A DNA stretch of 64,000 nucleotides from Lentisalinibacter sp964427415 (GTDB taxonomy: Bacteria > Pseudomonadota > Gammaproteobacteria > Steroidobacterales > Woeseiaceae). Under the pieces are notes generated by a model. The model saw only the letters and a program-made list of their open reading frames with translations, had not been told where the DNA came from and made no database searches. Where the stretch lies: positions 6,806-70,805 of the forward strand of contig CAYRUH010000017.1 in the NCBI GenBank assembly GCA_964427415.1. The letters are read 5' to 3'. Position 1 is the first letter of the stretch. Each line of letters begins with the position of its first letter. The translations under genes were made by a program, and so were the position numbers. Below are positions 34,962 through 43,617 of this stretch, in pieces.

Positions 34962-35759
34962 ATGACCCAGACCGCCGCACCCACGAAAGAGCCGTCCCGC
35001 CTGATCCCGTTCGAGCGCGCGCCGAATTTCCGCGATCTCGGCGGCTACGCGGCGGCCGGGGGACGCCGCGTCGCCTGGGGCCGCGCCTTCCGCAGCAGCC
35101 ATCTCGGCTGGCTGACACCGGCCGATCGGGAGCGCCTTACCGCACTCAAGATCGGGGAGGTGTTCGATCTGCGGCGGACCAGCGAGTCCGAGGCCTACGC
35201 TAACCGGATCCCGCCGGGCATGCGCAGCCACCATTTCGACATCGACGTCGGCAGCACCAGGAGCTACCGCCGCCGTCTCGAAGCCGGCACGGCCAGCCGC
35301 GAGTCCACCCACGACATGATGGTGGATACCTATCGCAGCTATGTCACCGGATTCGCGGAGCGTTTCGGCCGCCTGCTGAAACTCCTGGCCACCGCCGATG
35401 AACATGCGGTGGTCATCCACTGCATGGTCGGCAAGGACCGGACCGGCATCGCTTCAGCTCTGCTGCTCGGCGCCCTGGACGTGCCCCGGCAGGACATCCT
35501 CGAGGACTACCTGCTGTCCTCCACCTATTATCCGCCCGAGGAGATTCTTGCCCGTATTCGCCAGAGCATCGAGGACTCGCTGGCCGGGCCGTGGGACGAC
35601 GAGGCGGTGGTGCCGTTCTGCTCCGTCCACGAGGACTATCTCACCGCCGCCTTCGAGGAGATCGACCGGCGTTACGGCGACATGGAGGCCTACCTGCGCG
35701 GCGCGCTCCGGCTCAACGACGCGGATCTCAGGCTGCTGCGCGAGCGCTTCCTCGAGTAA
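34962..35759 (+). CDS. Tyrosine-protein phosphatase family protein
   Basis: A 265-residue phosphatase of the Tyr_phosphatase3/IphP-like group. The N-terminal family motif is RAPNFRDLGGYAAAGGRRVAWGRAFRSSHLG, and the catalytic loop HCMVGKDRTGIASA carries the C-x5-R nucleophile. No signal peptide is visible. It would remove phosphate from Tyr residues or phosphoinositide-like substrates. It starts 70 bases after the second gap, so its promoter region is incomplete, and it converges on the rhomboid gene with a 10-base gap. Confidence 0.85.
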   Translation: MTQTAAPTKEPSRLIPFERAPNFRDLGGYAAAGGRRVAWGRAFRSSHLGWLTPADRERLTALKIGEVFDLRRTSESEAYANRIPPGMRSHHFDIDVGSTRSYRRRLEAGTASRESTHDMMVDTYRSYVTGFAERFGRLLKLLATADEHAVVIHCMVGKDRTGIASALLLGALDVPRQDILEDYLLSSTYYPPEEILARIRQSIEDSLAGPWDDEAVVPFCSVHEDYLTAAFEEIDRRYGDMEAYLRGALRLNDADLRLLRERFLE

Positions 35760-35769
35760 GGCGAGCGTT

Positions 35770-36375
35770 TCAGCCCAGCGCGGCGAACAGCTTCTGCCAG
35801 GCGTCCGGGTCGATGGCGGCGACGAATACGAGCCCCGACAGGGCGCCCCAAAGGTGAGCGTCGTGATTGATCCTGGCCGTGGCGCGCCGCGCCGAATACC
35901 AGCTGTAGACGACGTAGGCCACCGCGAACAGCGGCGCCGGTATGGGCACCGGCAGCGGCAGGATGAAGATCGAATAGGTCGGGAAGTACACGATGAAGGC
36001 GAACAGCACCGCGGAGATGGCCCCCGAGGCGCCCAGCGAGGCGTAGGCGGCGTTGTCCCGGTGCTTCACGAAGGTACCGGCATGACTCGCCAGCAGCCCG
36101 ATCGCATAGAGGATCACAAACGGCACCGTGCCGATTCGTCGCTCCAGCGGCAGGCCGAAGAAGAAGAACGTGATCATGTTGAAGGCGAGGTGGGGCACGT
36201 CGCCGTGGATGAAGCCGCTGGTGACAGCGGTATGCCAGTCACGCCAGCGGCGCAGCCGGGCGGGACGGAACAGGTTCGCCTCGATGATGCGCGGATTGGC
36301 GTACAGGCCCGCCAGGCTGACCGCAAGGGTCATCACGAGCAGCGTGAGCGAGGCGGGATTGGCGGCGAATGACAT
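35770..36375 (-). CDS. Rhomboid family intramembrane serine protease
   Basis: A 201-residue membrane protein with about six hydrophobic segments. The nucleophile motif GASGAIS and catalytic His in INHDAHLWGAL are present, as is the early HGDVPHLAFNM loop. It cleaves membrane-anchored substrates inside the bilayer; the target is unknown. The ATG at 36375 has no strong ribosome site. The upstream region holds a 13-bp tandem repeat and a gap, shared with the divergent amidoligase gene. Confidence 0.85.
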   Translation of the reverse strand: MSFAANPASLTLLVMTLAVSLAGLYANPRIIEANLFRPARLRRWRDWHTAVTSGFIHGDVPHLAFNMITFFFFGLPLERRIGTVPFVILYAIGLLASHAGTFVKHRDNAAYASLGASGAISAVLFAFIVYFPTYSIFILPLPVPIPAPLFAVAYVVYSWYSARRATARINHDAHLWGALSGLVFVAAIDPDAWQKLFAALG

Positions 36376-36426
36376 GGGTCTGCTCCGGGCTGGCCCGTAG
36401 GCTAACACCCTGCAGGTACGCCGGCG

Positions 36427-36636
36427 CGCCATCCTCGCGCGCACATTGGCATCTGTCCAGGGCATCTGTCCAGGGCATCTGNNNNNNNNNNNNNNNNNNN
36501 NNNNNNNNNNNNNNNNNNNNNNNNNNNNNNNNNNNNNNNNNNNNNNNNNNNNNNNNNNNNNNNNNNNNNNNNNNNNNNNNNCGCCATCCTCGCGCGCACA
36601 TTGGCATCTGTCCAGGGCATCTGTCCAGGGCATCTG
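36427..36636. other. Scaffold gap with exact 55-bp terminal duplication
   Basis: Bases 36427-36481 recur exactly at 36582-36636 around 100 N (36482-36581). As at the first gap, 55 bp of overlap points to assembly k-mer overlap, here at a tandem repeat. If the copies are merged, the distance between the rhomboid and amidoligase genes shrinks by 155 bases. Confidence 0.85.
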
Positions 36637-36663
36637 CACAGGGTATCTGCACAGGTCATCTGC
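36603..36663. repeat. 13-bp tandem direct repeat upstream of the amidoligase gene
   Basis: GGCATCTGTCCAG twice (36603, 36616), then GGCATCTGCACAG (36629), GGTATCTGCACAG (36642) and a last partial GTCATCTGC (36655). It ends 14 bases before the amidoligase ATG. A further stretch of the same repeat at 36448-36481 is probably the same DNA duplicated at the gap. It covers the place where the promoter or ribosome site should be. Confidence 0.8.
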
Positions 36664-36676
36664 TAGTGTCGACGGG

Positions 36677-37705
36677 ATGGAAGAAGAAGCGTACACGGAC
36701 CTTTTTCGCGACTGGCGAGTGCCGCTGCCCCCGGTTACCGACAATCCGCACGGCGAGCCCCGGCGAGTGGGCGTCGAGTTGGAGATGATCGGGCCCGGCG
36801 TGGCGGAGGTGAGCCGGCTGGTCGCGACTCACTTCGGCGGACAGATGGAGGAGAAGAGCCGCTACGAGCACCGGGTGCACGGCGATCCTGCCGGCGACTG
36901 GGGTGTGGAGCTCGATTACGAGTACCTCAAGCAGAAGGGGCGGGAGGAAGCGCCGGAGTCGGACCTGGCGGCCTTCATCGACGAGGCCGCCGAGAGCCTG
37001 GTCCGCGCCGGCGCCGAGACCGTGGTGCCGGTGGAGGTGGTCAGCCCGCCGCTGCCGATGCGGCGGCTCGCCGAAGTCCAGTCCCTGATCGCGCGGCTGC
37101 GCCATGCCGGCGCCCGGGGAACCGGGGCCGGCATCTCCTACGCCTTCGGCTTGCAGCTCAACCCGGAGCTGCCGTCCCTGGACGCCGCTACCGTCGTCGC
37201 CTACCTCAAGGCCTTCTTCTGCCTTTACGACTGGCTGGAGAAACGCTCGGCACCCGATCTCACGCGGCGACTCAGCCGCTTCATGGCGCCTTTCCCGGGT
37301 CGCTATGTGCGCAAGGTGGTCGACCCCGGCTACGAGCCCGGCCAGGCTCGCCTGATCGACGATTACCTGACGGATAATCCCACGCGCAACCGGGCGCTGG
37401 ACATGCTGCCGCTGTTCCTCTTTCTGGACGAAGAACGGGTGCGCGCCGTCGTGGAAGACCCGCGGGTGAAGCCGCGCCCCACCTTCCACTACCGGCTGCC
37501 GAATTGCGAGATAGACAGGCCGTACTGGGGCATCCATCTCGCCTGGGCCGACTGGCTGAAGGTCGAGGCGCTGGCCGCGGACCGGGCAAGGCTCATGCAC
37601 ATCTGCCGGGTCTATGCGCGCTGGCTCGACGAGCCGCTCGGGCACCTGCTGGAGGACTGGGCACGGGAGGTCGAGTCTTGGCTGGGCCAGACGGAAGGCC
37701 GCTGA
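36677..37705 (+). CDS. Putative amidoligase (Amidoligase_2 family)
   Basis: A 342-residue enzyme of the Amidoligase_2 family, a glutamine-synthetase-like fold. RRVGVELEMIGPG is the family's N-terminal metal motif, WGVELDYEYLK follows, then VPVEVVSPPLP and GAGISYAFGLQLNPELP. Family members are predicted ATP-dependent ligases that form amide bonds on small molecules or peptides. The next gene encodes a class I amidotransferase-type hydrolase, a partner often seen with this family. The two overlap by 28 bases. Substrates are unknown. Confidence 0.85.
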   Translation: MEEEAYTDLFRDWRVPLPPVTDNPHGEPRRVGVELEMIGPGVAEVSRLVATHFGGQMEEKSRYEHRVHGDPAGDWGVELDYEYLKQKGREEAPESDLAAFIDEAAESLVRAGAETVVPVEVVSPPLPMRRLAEVQSLIARLRHAGARGTGAGISYAFGLQLNPELPSLDAATVVAYLKAFFCLYDWLEKRSAPDLTRRLSRFMAPFPGRYVRKVVDPGYEPGQARLIDDYLTDNPTRNRALDMLPLFLFLDEERVRAVVEDPRVKPRPTFHYRLPNCEIDRPYWGIHLAWADWLKVEALAADRARLMHICRVYARWLDEPLGHLLEDWAREVESWLGQTEGR

Positions 37706-38379
37706 TCGGCATCACGGGCCCGCGCCGGGGCGCATGGGGACCGCGGGTCTGTGTGCACCTGGGCGTGCTGATGGCCGGCGGCCGCCCCCGGCACCTGCGG
37801 CCCGGCGACCGGGTCTCCACGGCCGATCTGGAAGGCGTGATCGTTACCGGCGGGCACGACGTGGAGCCGGTGCTCTACAAGGCCGAGGCCGAGGTGGAGG
37901 GCCGCTACGACCCGGAGCGCGACGCGTTCGAGTCCGAGATCATCGACTGCGCGCTGGCCGACGGCACGCCGCTGCTCGGCATCTGCCGGGGCGCGCAGCT
38001 CCTGAACGTGCGGCTGGGCGGCACCCTGTTCCAGGACCTGCGCAGCCGTCGCCACCGCACCTCGCAGCGGCGCACGATGCTGCCGCTGAAGACACTGTGC
38101 CTGCGCGACGGCACCCGGCTGGCCGGTCTTCTCGGCGCACAGCAACTGAAGATCAACAGCCTGCACAACCAGAGCATCGACCGGCTGGGCGAGGGCCTTG
38201 AGGTGTCCGGCCGGGACCTCGACGAGATCGTGCAGGCCGTGGAGGAGCCCCGGCGCCGATTCCTCATGGGTGTGCAGTGGCATCCGGAGTTCCTGCTGTA
38301 TCTCTCCCGCCAGCGGCGGCTGTTCCGCCGGCTGGTGGCGGCGGCCCGGGACTTTCGCTCGGGGGGCCCGCACGCTTGA
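37678..38379 (+). CDS. Gamma-glutamyl-GABA hydrolase-like (peptidase C26) protein
   Basis: A 233-residue class I glutamine-amidotransferase-fold hydrolase. The catalytic triad is complete: LLGICRGAQLLNVRLGG (Cys), and VQWHPEFLLY (His and Glu). RPLIGITGPRRGAWG begins the fold. TTG 37678 is chosen for GGGAGG about 7 bases upstream. The family hydrolyses gamma-glutamyl amides. With the amidoligase just upstream it may release or edit its product. The stop overlaps the TTG start of the membrane protein gene. Confidence 0.85.
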   Translation: MAGPDGRPLIGITGPRRGAWGPRVCVHLGVLMAGGRPRHLRPGDRVSTADLEGVIVTGGHDVEPVLYKAEAEVEGRYDPERDAFESEIIDCALADGTPLLGICRGAQLLNVRLGGTLFQDLRSRRHRTSQRRTMLPLKTLCLRDGTRLAGLLGAQQLKINSLHNQSIDRLGEGLEVSGRDLDEIVQAVEEPRRRFLMGVQWHPEFLLYLSRQRRLFRRLVAAARDFRSGGPHA

Positions 38380-38813
38380 TCACCTACGTCGGACTCTTCT
38401 TCACCGCGCTCCTGGCGGCCACGCTGCTGCCGTTCTATTCCGAGGTCCTGTTCGCCGGCCTGCTGGTGGAAGGCTACGACCCGCTGGCGCTGTGGGTCTG
38501 GGCGACGGCCGGCAATACGCTGGGCGGAGCCGTAAATTGGGCGCTCGCCCGCTTCTTCCTGCGCTTCGAGGACCGGCGCTGGTTCCCGTTCCGGGACAGG
38601 AACCTGGGCCGCGCCCAGGCCTGGTTCCGGCGCTACGGCGTCTGGTCCCTGCTGATGGCCTGGGCGCCGATCGGCGGTGATGCGCTGACCTTCGTCGCCG
38701 GGCTGATGCGGGTGCGCTTCGGGCTGTTCCTGCTGCTGGTCGGCATCGGCAAGGGGGCCCGCTATGCCGTCGTGCTGTGGATGGTGGAGGGCGCGAGTCG
38801 AGCGGTCGCCTGA
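38376..38813 (+). CDS. YqaA/DedA-like (VTT domain) membrane protein
   Basis: A 145-residue integral membrane protein with four hydrophobic segments. LPFYSEVLFAGLLVEGYDP and TAGNTLGGAVNWALARFF match YqaA-type members of the DedA/VTT superfamily, and FRRYGVWSLLMAWAPIGGDALTFVAGLMRV is the conserved re-entrant region. TTG 38376 overlaps the previous stop (TTGA). It could be a lipid or small-molecule transporter coupled to the amidoligase pair, or simply a neighbour. Confidence 0.8.
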   Translation: MITYVGLFFTALLAATLLPFYSEVLFAGLLVEGYDPLALWVWATAGNTLGGAVNWALARFFLRFEDRRWFPFRDRNLGRAQAWFRRYGVWSLLMAWAPIGGDALTFVAGLMRVRFGLFLLLVGIGKGARYAVVLWMVEGASRAVA

Positions 38814-38921
38814 CGCGGGTAAAATTGACAGGCCGGTCGGTATTCTGCATCTTTCCGCGGGCGGCTGACTCGGGGGAGTGCCGCCGGGGGTGCGAGCCCG
38901 GCACGATCGCGGGGGAAAGAC

Positions 38922-40262
38922 GTGGAAGCCCGACCGCCCTTGAGTCTGGCGGATAACCGCTACGCACGCAGAGTGCTGCTCTGCCTGCTTTATTTCACCC
39001 AGGGGTTCCCCTGGGGTTTCGCCACCGTGGCGTTGCTGGCCATCCTGAGCGAGGCGGGCCACGACAAGGCCCAGACCGCCACCGTCACGGCCATGGCGAT
39101 CCTGCCGTGGAGCTTCAAGTTCATCTGGGCACCGATGATCGATTCGTTGCGCTTCCCGGCGATGGGGCTGCGCCGTCCCTGGCTCATGTTCGCCCAGACC
39201 GCCATGGCGTTGACGCTGCTGGGCTCCGTCTACACCGGCGCGCTGGAGAGCACGGGCACGCTGGCCTGGATCGCCTGGGTGTTCTTCATTCATAACTGCT
39301 TCGCGTCGCTGCAGGATGTGGCGGCGGACGCGCTGGCCGTGGACCTGCTGGACGACAGCGAGCGGGGCCGGGTCAATGGTTTCATGTGGGGTTCGAAGCT
39401 CGCCGGCATCGCGGTGGGCGGCGCCGGCATGGGTTTCGTGGCGGCCCGCTGGGGTATACCGACGGCCGTCATCATCCAGGCGGCGATGGTGATTGCGGTG
39501 CTGGCGGTGGTCATCGCCTGGCCGGAGCGGGCCGGTGAGAAGCGGCTGCCGTGGAGCGCGGGGCGGGCCCGGGGCGTCGCCGCTGCGCGGGATTTCGGGC
39601 CGCTGATCACGCTGAAGGAACTGAAGCGCGCGTTCTCCAACCGCACCACGGCCACGCTGCTGATCTTCGGCATCATCCACGTCTCGACCGAGGGCCTGTT
39701 TTATCCCCTGACCACGGAGTTCTTCGTGCAGGGGCTGGGTTGGACGGCCGAGCGGTTCTCCCGGGCCCAGGGGACCTGGGGCGTGCTCGGCGAACTGGCG
39801 GGCGCGCTGGCCGGCGGCTATCTCTGCGACCGTTACGGGCGCCGGCGCATGGCGGCGGTGGGGTTGATGGTGCTCGCGGCTTCCATGGGCGGCTTCGGGC
39901 TGCTGTTCGCCGGCTCGTTCGATCCTGACGGCGGGCACGTCGTGCTGCTGCCGGCCTTCAAGGGCGCCATGGCGTTTTCGACGGTCGCCATGTTCTCGCT
40001 CTATATGAAGGTCTCCTGGACGGCCGCCGCGGCCACCCAATTCACGCTGTACATGGCCATGGGCAACCTGGGTTATGCGCTCGGGGCGAAGCTGCTGACG
40101 TGGCTGGATCTTGCCGGCTACGACCTGCGCCTGGACGAGCTTTATATGCTGGGCGGGATCATGCCGCTGCTCGCCCTGGTGCTGCTGATCGGACTGGATC
40201 CGGACGGTGTCGAGCGGCGCAAGATCGCCGAGCGGGAGGCGCTGGCCGCAGCCGCTGGCTGA
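38922..40262 (+). CDS. MFS transporter, AmpG/PAT-like
   Basis: A 446-residue permease with about 12 membrane segments. LLYFTQGFPWGFATVALLAIL, KFIWAPMIDSL and ASLQDVAADALAVDLL match the AmpG/PAT subgroup, which moves muropeptides (AmpG), acetyl-CoA or siderophores. The GTG at 38922 follows GGGGGAAAGAC. The substrate cannot be fixed. It is followed closely by a small membrane protein gene. Confidence 0.8.
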   Translation: MEARPPLSLADNRYARRVLLCLLYFTQGFPWGFATVALLAILSEAGHDKAQTATVTAMAILPWSFKFIWAPMIDSLRFPAMGLRRPWLMFAQTAMALTLLGSVYTGALESTGTLAWIAWVFFIHNCFASLQDVAADALAVDLLDDSERGRVNGFMWGSKLAGIAVGGAGMGFVAARWGIPTAVIIQAAMVIAVLAVVIAWPERAGEKRLPWSAGRARGVAAARDFGPLITLKELKRAFSNRTTATLLIFGIIHVSTEGLFYPLTTEFFVQGLGWTAERFSRAQGTWGVLGELAGALAGGYLCDRYGRRRMAAVGLMVLAASMGGFGLLFAGSFDPDGGHVVLLPAFKGAMAFSTVAMFSLYMKVSWTAAAATQFTLYMAMGNLGYALGAKLLTWLDLAGYDLRLDELYMLGGIMPLLALVLLIGLDPDGVERRKIAEREALAAAAG

Positions 40263-40276
40263 GTTAGACTGGGTCG

Positions 40277-40588
40277 ATGGATGACGCGGCTCCAAAGCCC
40301 TCCTCCCAGGGGATTTATGTCCTCGCGGCCCTCTGGGCCCTGGTCATGTTCGCCGCGGCGGTGGCGCCCCGGCTGGTGCCTGCGGGCGGCGGACCGGCCT
40401 CCGGTGCAACCGCGACGCTGGCCGTGCTGGCGCTGCTGAGCCTCGCCGCGCTCATCGCGGTGTGGCTGCTTCTGCAGACACTGCCCCGCCTGCGCACGCT
40501 CGGCGGGCTCCCGCGGGTGCTCGGCATTGCGCCCGCCATCCTGAATAGCCTGGCCATCGCCTGGGTCTGGCACCTCATCACCGTCTGA
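40277..40588 (+). CDS. Small membrane protein, unknown
   Basis: A 103-residue protein with three hydrophobic segments at about 12-33, 42-66 and 83-99, separated by short basic loops. I do not recognise the family. It lies 14 bases after the MFS gene and 85 before pntA, so it may be in the same transcript as either. Confidence 0.6.
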   Translation: MDDAAPKPSSQGIYVLAALWALVMFAAAVAPRLVPAGGGPASGATATLAVLALLSLAALIAVWLLLQTLPRLRTLGGLPRVLGIAPAILNSLAIAWVWHLITV

Positions 40589-40673
40589 CGCCAAGGCGAT
40601 TCTTCCGTATCATTGGGGATTGGCCAGGCCCGCCGAAGGGCCCGACAAAGAAGAACTCAACTTGGAGAACGCT

Positions 40674-42209
40674 ATGAAGATCGGTGTGCCCCGGGAGACA
40701 TGGCCCGGCGAGAAACGCGTGGCCACCACCCCCGAGGTGGTCGGTCAGCTGATCAAGCTCGGATTCTCGGTGCAGGTGGAGCGCGGCGCCGGCAGTGCGG
40801 CGGATTTCTCCGACGATGCCTACAGCGAGGCCGGAGCGAGCGTGGTCGAGAATGCTCACGAACTCTGGAAGACCAGCGATATCGTCATGAAAGTGCGCCC
40901 GCCCGAGGGCGAGGAAGTGGAACTTCTGCAGGCGGGCCAGACGCTGGTGAGCTTCCTGTGGCCGGCCCAGAACGAGGACCTCCTGAACCGGTTCGCCGAA
41001 AAGAAGGTGACGGTGCTCGCGATGGATTCCATCCCGCGCATCTCCCGCGCGCAGAAAATGGACGCATTGTCCTCCATGGCGAACATCGCCGGCTATCGCG
41101 CCGTCATCGAGGCCGCCCAGCATTTCGGGCGTTTCTTCACCGGCCAGATCACGGCCGCCGGCAAGATTCCGCCGGCGAAAGTGCTCGTGATCGGTGCCGG
41201 CGTCGCCGGGCTGGCTGCCATCGGTGCAGCCAAGAGCATGGGTGCGATTGTTCGCTCCTTCGACACCCGCCCGGAGGTGGCCGAACAGGTCGAGAGCATG
41301 GACGCGGAGTTCCTGATGCTCGAGTTCGAGGAAGAAGGTTCCGGCGCGGGCGGTTATGCCAAAGTAATGAGCGAGGAGTTCATAAAGGCCGAGATGGCAC
41401 TGTTCGCCGAGCAGGCGAAGGAGGTGGACATCATCATCACCACGGCGCTGATCCCGGGCAAGCCGGCACCCAAGCTCATCACGGCCGAAATGGTCGAGAC
41501 CATGAAGCCGGGCAGCGTCATCGTCGATCTCGCCGCCGAACAGGGCGGTAATTGCGAGCTGACCGAGCCGAACGAGGTGGCTGAGAAGCACGGCGTGACC
41601 ATCATCGGCTACACGGATCTGCCGAGCCGGCTTGCGGCCCAGTCCAGCCAGCTCTACGGCACCAACCTCCGGCATCTGCTGACCGACATGACGCCGGAGA
41701 AGGACGGCAACCTCGTCGTCGATTTCGACGACGAGGTGGTCCGGGGCGCCACCGTGGTCAGGGAGGGCGAGATCACCTGGCCGCCGCCGGCGCCGAAGAT
41801 CAGCGCGGCGCCGCCGCCGAAGGCGCAAGCCGAGGCTCCGCCTGCACCGGCCGAGGAGAAGAAGCCGAGCGTGTGGGGCCCGGTAATCCTGTTCGGCGTG
41901 GGCGTGCTGGCGATGCTCGGACTCGGCGCCGTCGCGCCGCCGTCCTTCATGCAGCATTTCACCGTGTTCGTGCTGGCCTGCTTCATCGGCTACATGGTGA
42001 TCTGGAACGTGAAGCCGTCGCTGCATACGCCGCTGATGAGCGTCACCAACGCCATCTCCAGCATCATCATCATCGGCGCACTGCTGCAGATCTCCTCGCC
42101 GGTCGGCTGGATCGCCTGGATGGCGGGCTTCACCGCGCTCATCACCGCCGTAAATATCGCGGGTGGTTTCGCCGTCACGCAGCGCATGCTGCAGATGTTC
42201 CGCAAGTAG
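40674..42209 (+). CDS. pntA: NAD(P) transhydrogenase subunit alpha
   Basis: The 511-residue alpha subunit of the proton-translocating transhydrogenase. The NAD(H)-binding domain occupies residues 1-375 (KIGVPRETWPGEKRVA, KVLVIGAGVAGLAAIGAAKSMGA). An Ala/Pro-rich linker (about 375-400) follows, then four membrane segments. The length equals E. coli PntA rather than the split form of alphaproteobacteria. With PntB it uses proton-motive force to make NADPH from NADH. TTGGAGAAC is the ribosome site. It is 9 bases from pntB. Confidence 0.95.
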   Translation: MKIGVPRETWPGEKRVATTPEVVGQLIKLGFSVQVERGAGSAADFSDDAYSEAGASVVENAHELWKTSDIVMKVRPPEGEEVELLQAGQTLVSFLWPAQNEDLLNRFAEKKVTVLAMDSIPRISRAQKMDALSSMANIAGYRAVIEAAQHFGRFFTGQITAAGKIPPAKVLVIGAGVAGLAAIGAAKSMGAIVRSFDTRPEVAEQVESMDAEFLMLEFEEEGSGAGGYAKVMSEEFIKAEMALFAEQAKEVDIIITTALIPGKPAPKLITAEMVETMKPGSVIVDLAAEQGGNCELTEPNEVAEKHGVTIIGYTDLPSRLAAQSSQLYGTNLRHLLTDMTPEKDGNLVVDFDDEVVRGATVVREGEITWPPPAPKISAAPPPKAQAEAPPAPAEEKKPSVWGPVILFGVGVLAMLGLGAVAPPSFMQHFTVFVLACFIGYMVIWNVKPSLHTPLMSVTNAISSIIIIGALLQISSPVGWIAWMAGFTALITAVNIAGGFAVTQRMLQMFRK

Positions 42210-42218
42210 GAGACAGAC

Positions 42219-43610
42219 ATGCCACAGGGAATCGTCACCGTCGCCTACATCGGCGCAACCATCCTCTTCATCCTCGCCCTGGGCGGGCTTTCCAATCAGG
42301 AGACCGCGCGGCGGGGTAACTACTACGGCATGACCGGCATGGCCATCGCCCTGCTCGCCACCATCTTCGGCATCGTCACGGATAACTACGTGCTGCTAAT
42401 CGTGGCGCTCGCTGTCGGCGGCACCATCGGTCTGCTGGTGGCGCGGCGCGTGCAAATGACGCAGATGCCGGAACTGGTCGCCATCCTGCACAGCCTCGTG
42501 GGCCTGGCCGCCGTGTGTGTCGGCTTCGTCAACTTCGGCGACCCGTCGGTGCATTTCACCGGCGTGGAGAAGACCATCCACGACGTGGAGACTTATCTGG
42601 GCATCCTCATCGGCGCCGTCACCTTCTCCGGCTCGGTGATCGCCTTCGGCAAGCTGTCCGGGCGCATCGGCGGCAATCCGATGCTGCTGCCCGCACGTCA
42701 CTGGCTGAACCTGGGCCTCCTGATCGGCGCCATCTGGATGGGCGCCGAGTTCGTCCAGCAGTCGGCGGCCGGCGGCGGACTGTGGCCGCTCGTGTTCATG
42801 ACCCTCATCGCGCTCGCCTTCGGCGTGCACATGGTTATGGCCATCGGCGGCGCGGACATGCCGGTGGTGGTTTCCATGCTGAACAGCTACTCGGGCTGGG
42901 CGGCGGCGGCCACCGGCTTCATGCTCAGCAACGATCTGCTGATCGTCACCGGCGCGCTGGTGGGTTCGAGCGGTGCCATCCTTTCGTACATCATGTGCCG
43001 GGCCATGAACCGCAAGTTCCTGAACGTGATCGCCGGGGGCTTCGGCACCGGCGGCGGCATGGCGGCGGCGAGCGACGGTGAGGAAGGGGAGGTGAACCCG
43101 ATCAGCCCCGAGGACACCGCCGCGCTGCTTGAGGGCGCCAGGGAGGTCATGATCATTCCCGGCTACGGCATGGCGGTGGCCCAGGCCCAGCACATCGTCT
43201 ACGAACTTACCCGCACGCTGCGCGACGAGGGCGTGAACGTGCGCTTCGGCATCCATCCGGTGGCCGGCCGCATGCCCGGCCACATGAACGTGCTGCTGGC
43301 CGAGGCCAAGGTGCCCTACGACATCGTGTACGAGATGGACGAGATCAACGACGACTTTCCGGACGTGGACGTGTCCATCGTGATCGGCGCCAACGACATC
43401 GTGAACCCTTCCGCCCAGGAGGTGCCGGACAGCCCGATCGCCGGTATGCCGGTGCTGGAGGTCTGGAAGGGCAAGACGACGATCGTGCTCAAGCGCAGCA
43501 TGGCTACCGGCTATGCCGGCGTGCAGAACCCGCTGTTCTTCAAGGAGAACACGCGGATGCTGTTCGGCGACGCCAGGGAGAGCCTGGATGCGGTCATGAA
43601 GGCCCTCTGA
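42219..43610 (+). CDS. pntB: NAD(P) transhydrogenase subunit beta
   Basis: The 463-residue beta subunit with nine or so membrane segments in the first 270 residues and a C-terminal NADP(H)-binding domain. EVMIIPGYGMAVAQAQHIV, HPVAGRMPGHMNVLLAEA and GANDIVNPSAQ are its signature parts. It partners PntA in the inner membrane. GTG of the pyruvate carboxylase gene begins 8 bases after its stop, which suggests joint transcription. Confidence 0.95.
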   Translation: MPQGIVTVAYIGATILFILALGGLSNQETARRGNYYGMTGMAIALLATIFGIVTDNYVLLIVALAVGGTIGLLVARRVQMTQMPELVAILHSLVGLAAVCVGFVNFGDPSVHFTGVEKTIHDVETYLGILIGAVTFSGSVIAFGKLSGRIGGNPMLLPARHWLNLGLLIGAIWMGAEFVQQSAAGGGLWPLVFMTLIALAFGVHMVMAIGGADMPVVVSMLNSYSGWAAAATGFMLSNDLLIVTGALVGSSGAILSYIMCRAMNRKFLNVIAGGFGTGGGMAAASDGEEGEVNPISPEDTAALLEGAREVMIIPGYGMAVAQAQHIVYELTRTLRDEGVNVRFGIHPVAGRMPGHMNVLLAEAKVPYDIVYEMDEINDDFPDVDVSIVIGANDIVNPSAQEVPDSPIAGMPVLEVWKGKTTIVLKRSMATGYAGVQNPLFFKENTRMLFGDARESLDAVMKAL

Positions 43611-43617
43611 GCGCTCC

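Noticed and set aside
36603..36663. 13-bp repeats as a CRISPR array
   Set aside because: There are no unique spacers, the units are directly adjacent, and no cas gene is near.
38825..38846. TTGACA followed by TATTCT as a promoter for the AmpG-like gene
   Set aside because: The two boxes are only 10 bases apart, too close for a sigma-70 promoter.
37905..40295. A 796-codon minus-strand frame across four forward genes
   Set aside because: Composition is that of antisense shadow (many Arg, Gln, Pro); it crosses well-supported genes with overlapping starts.
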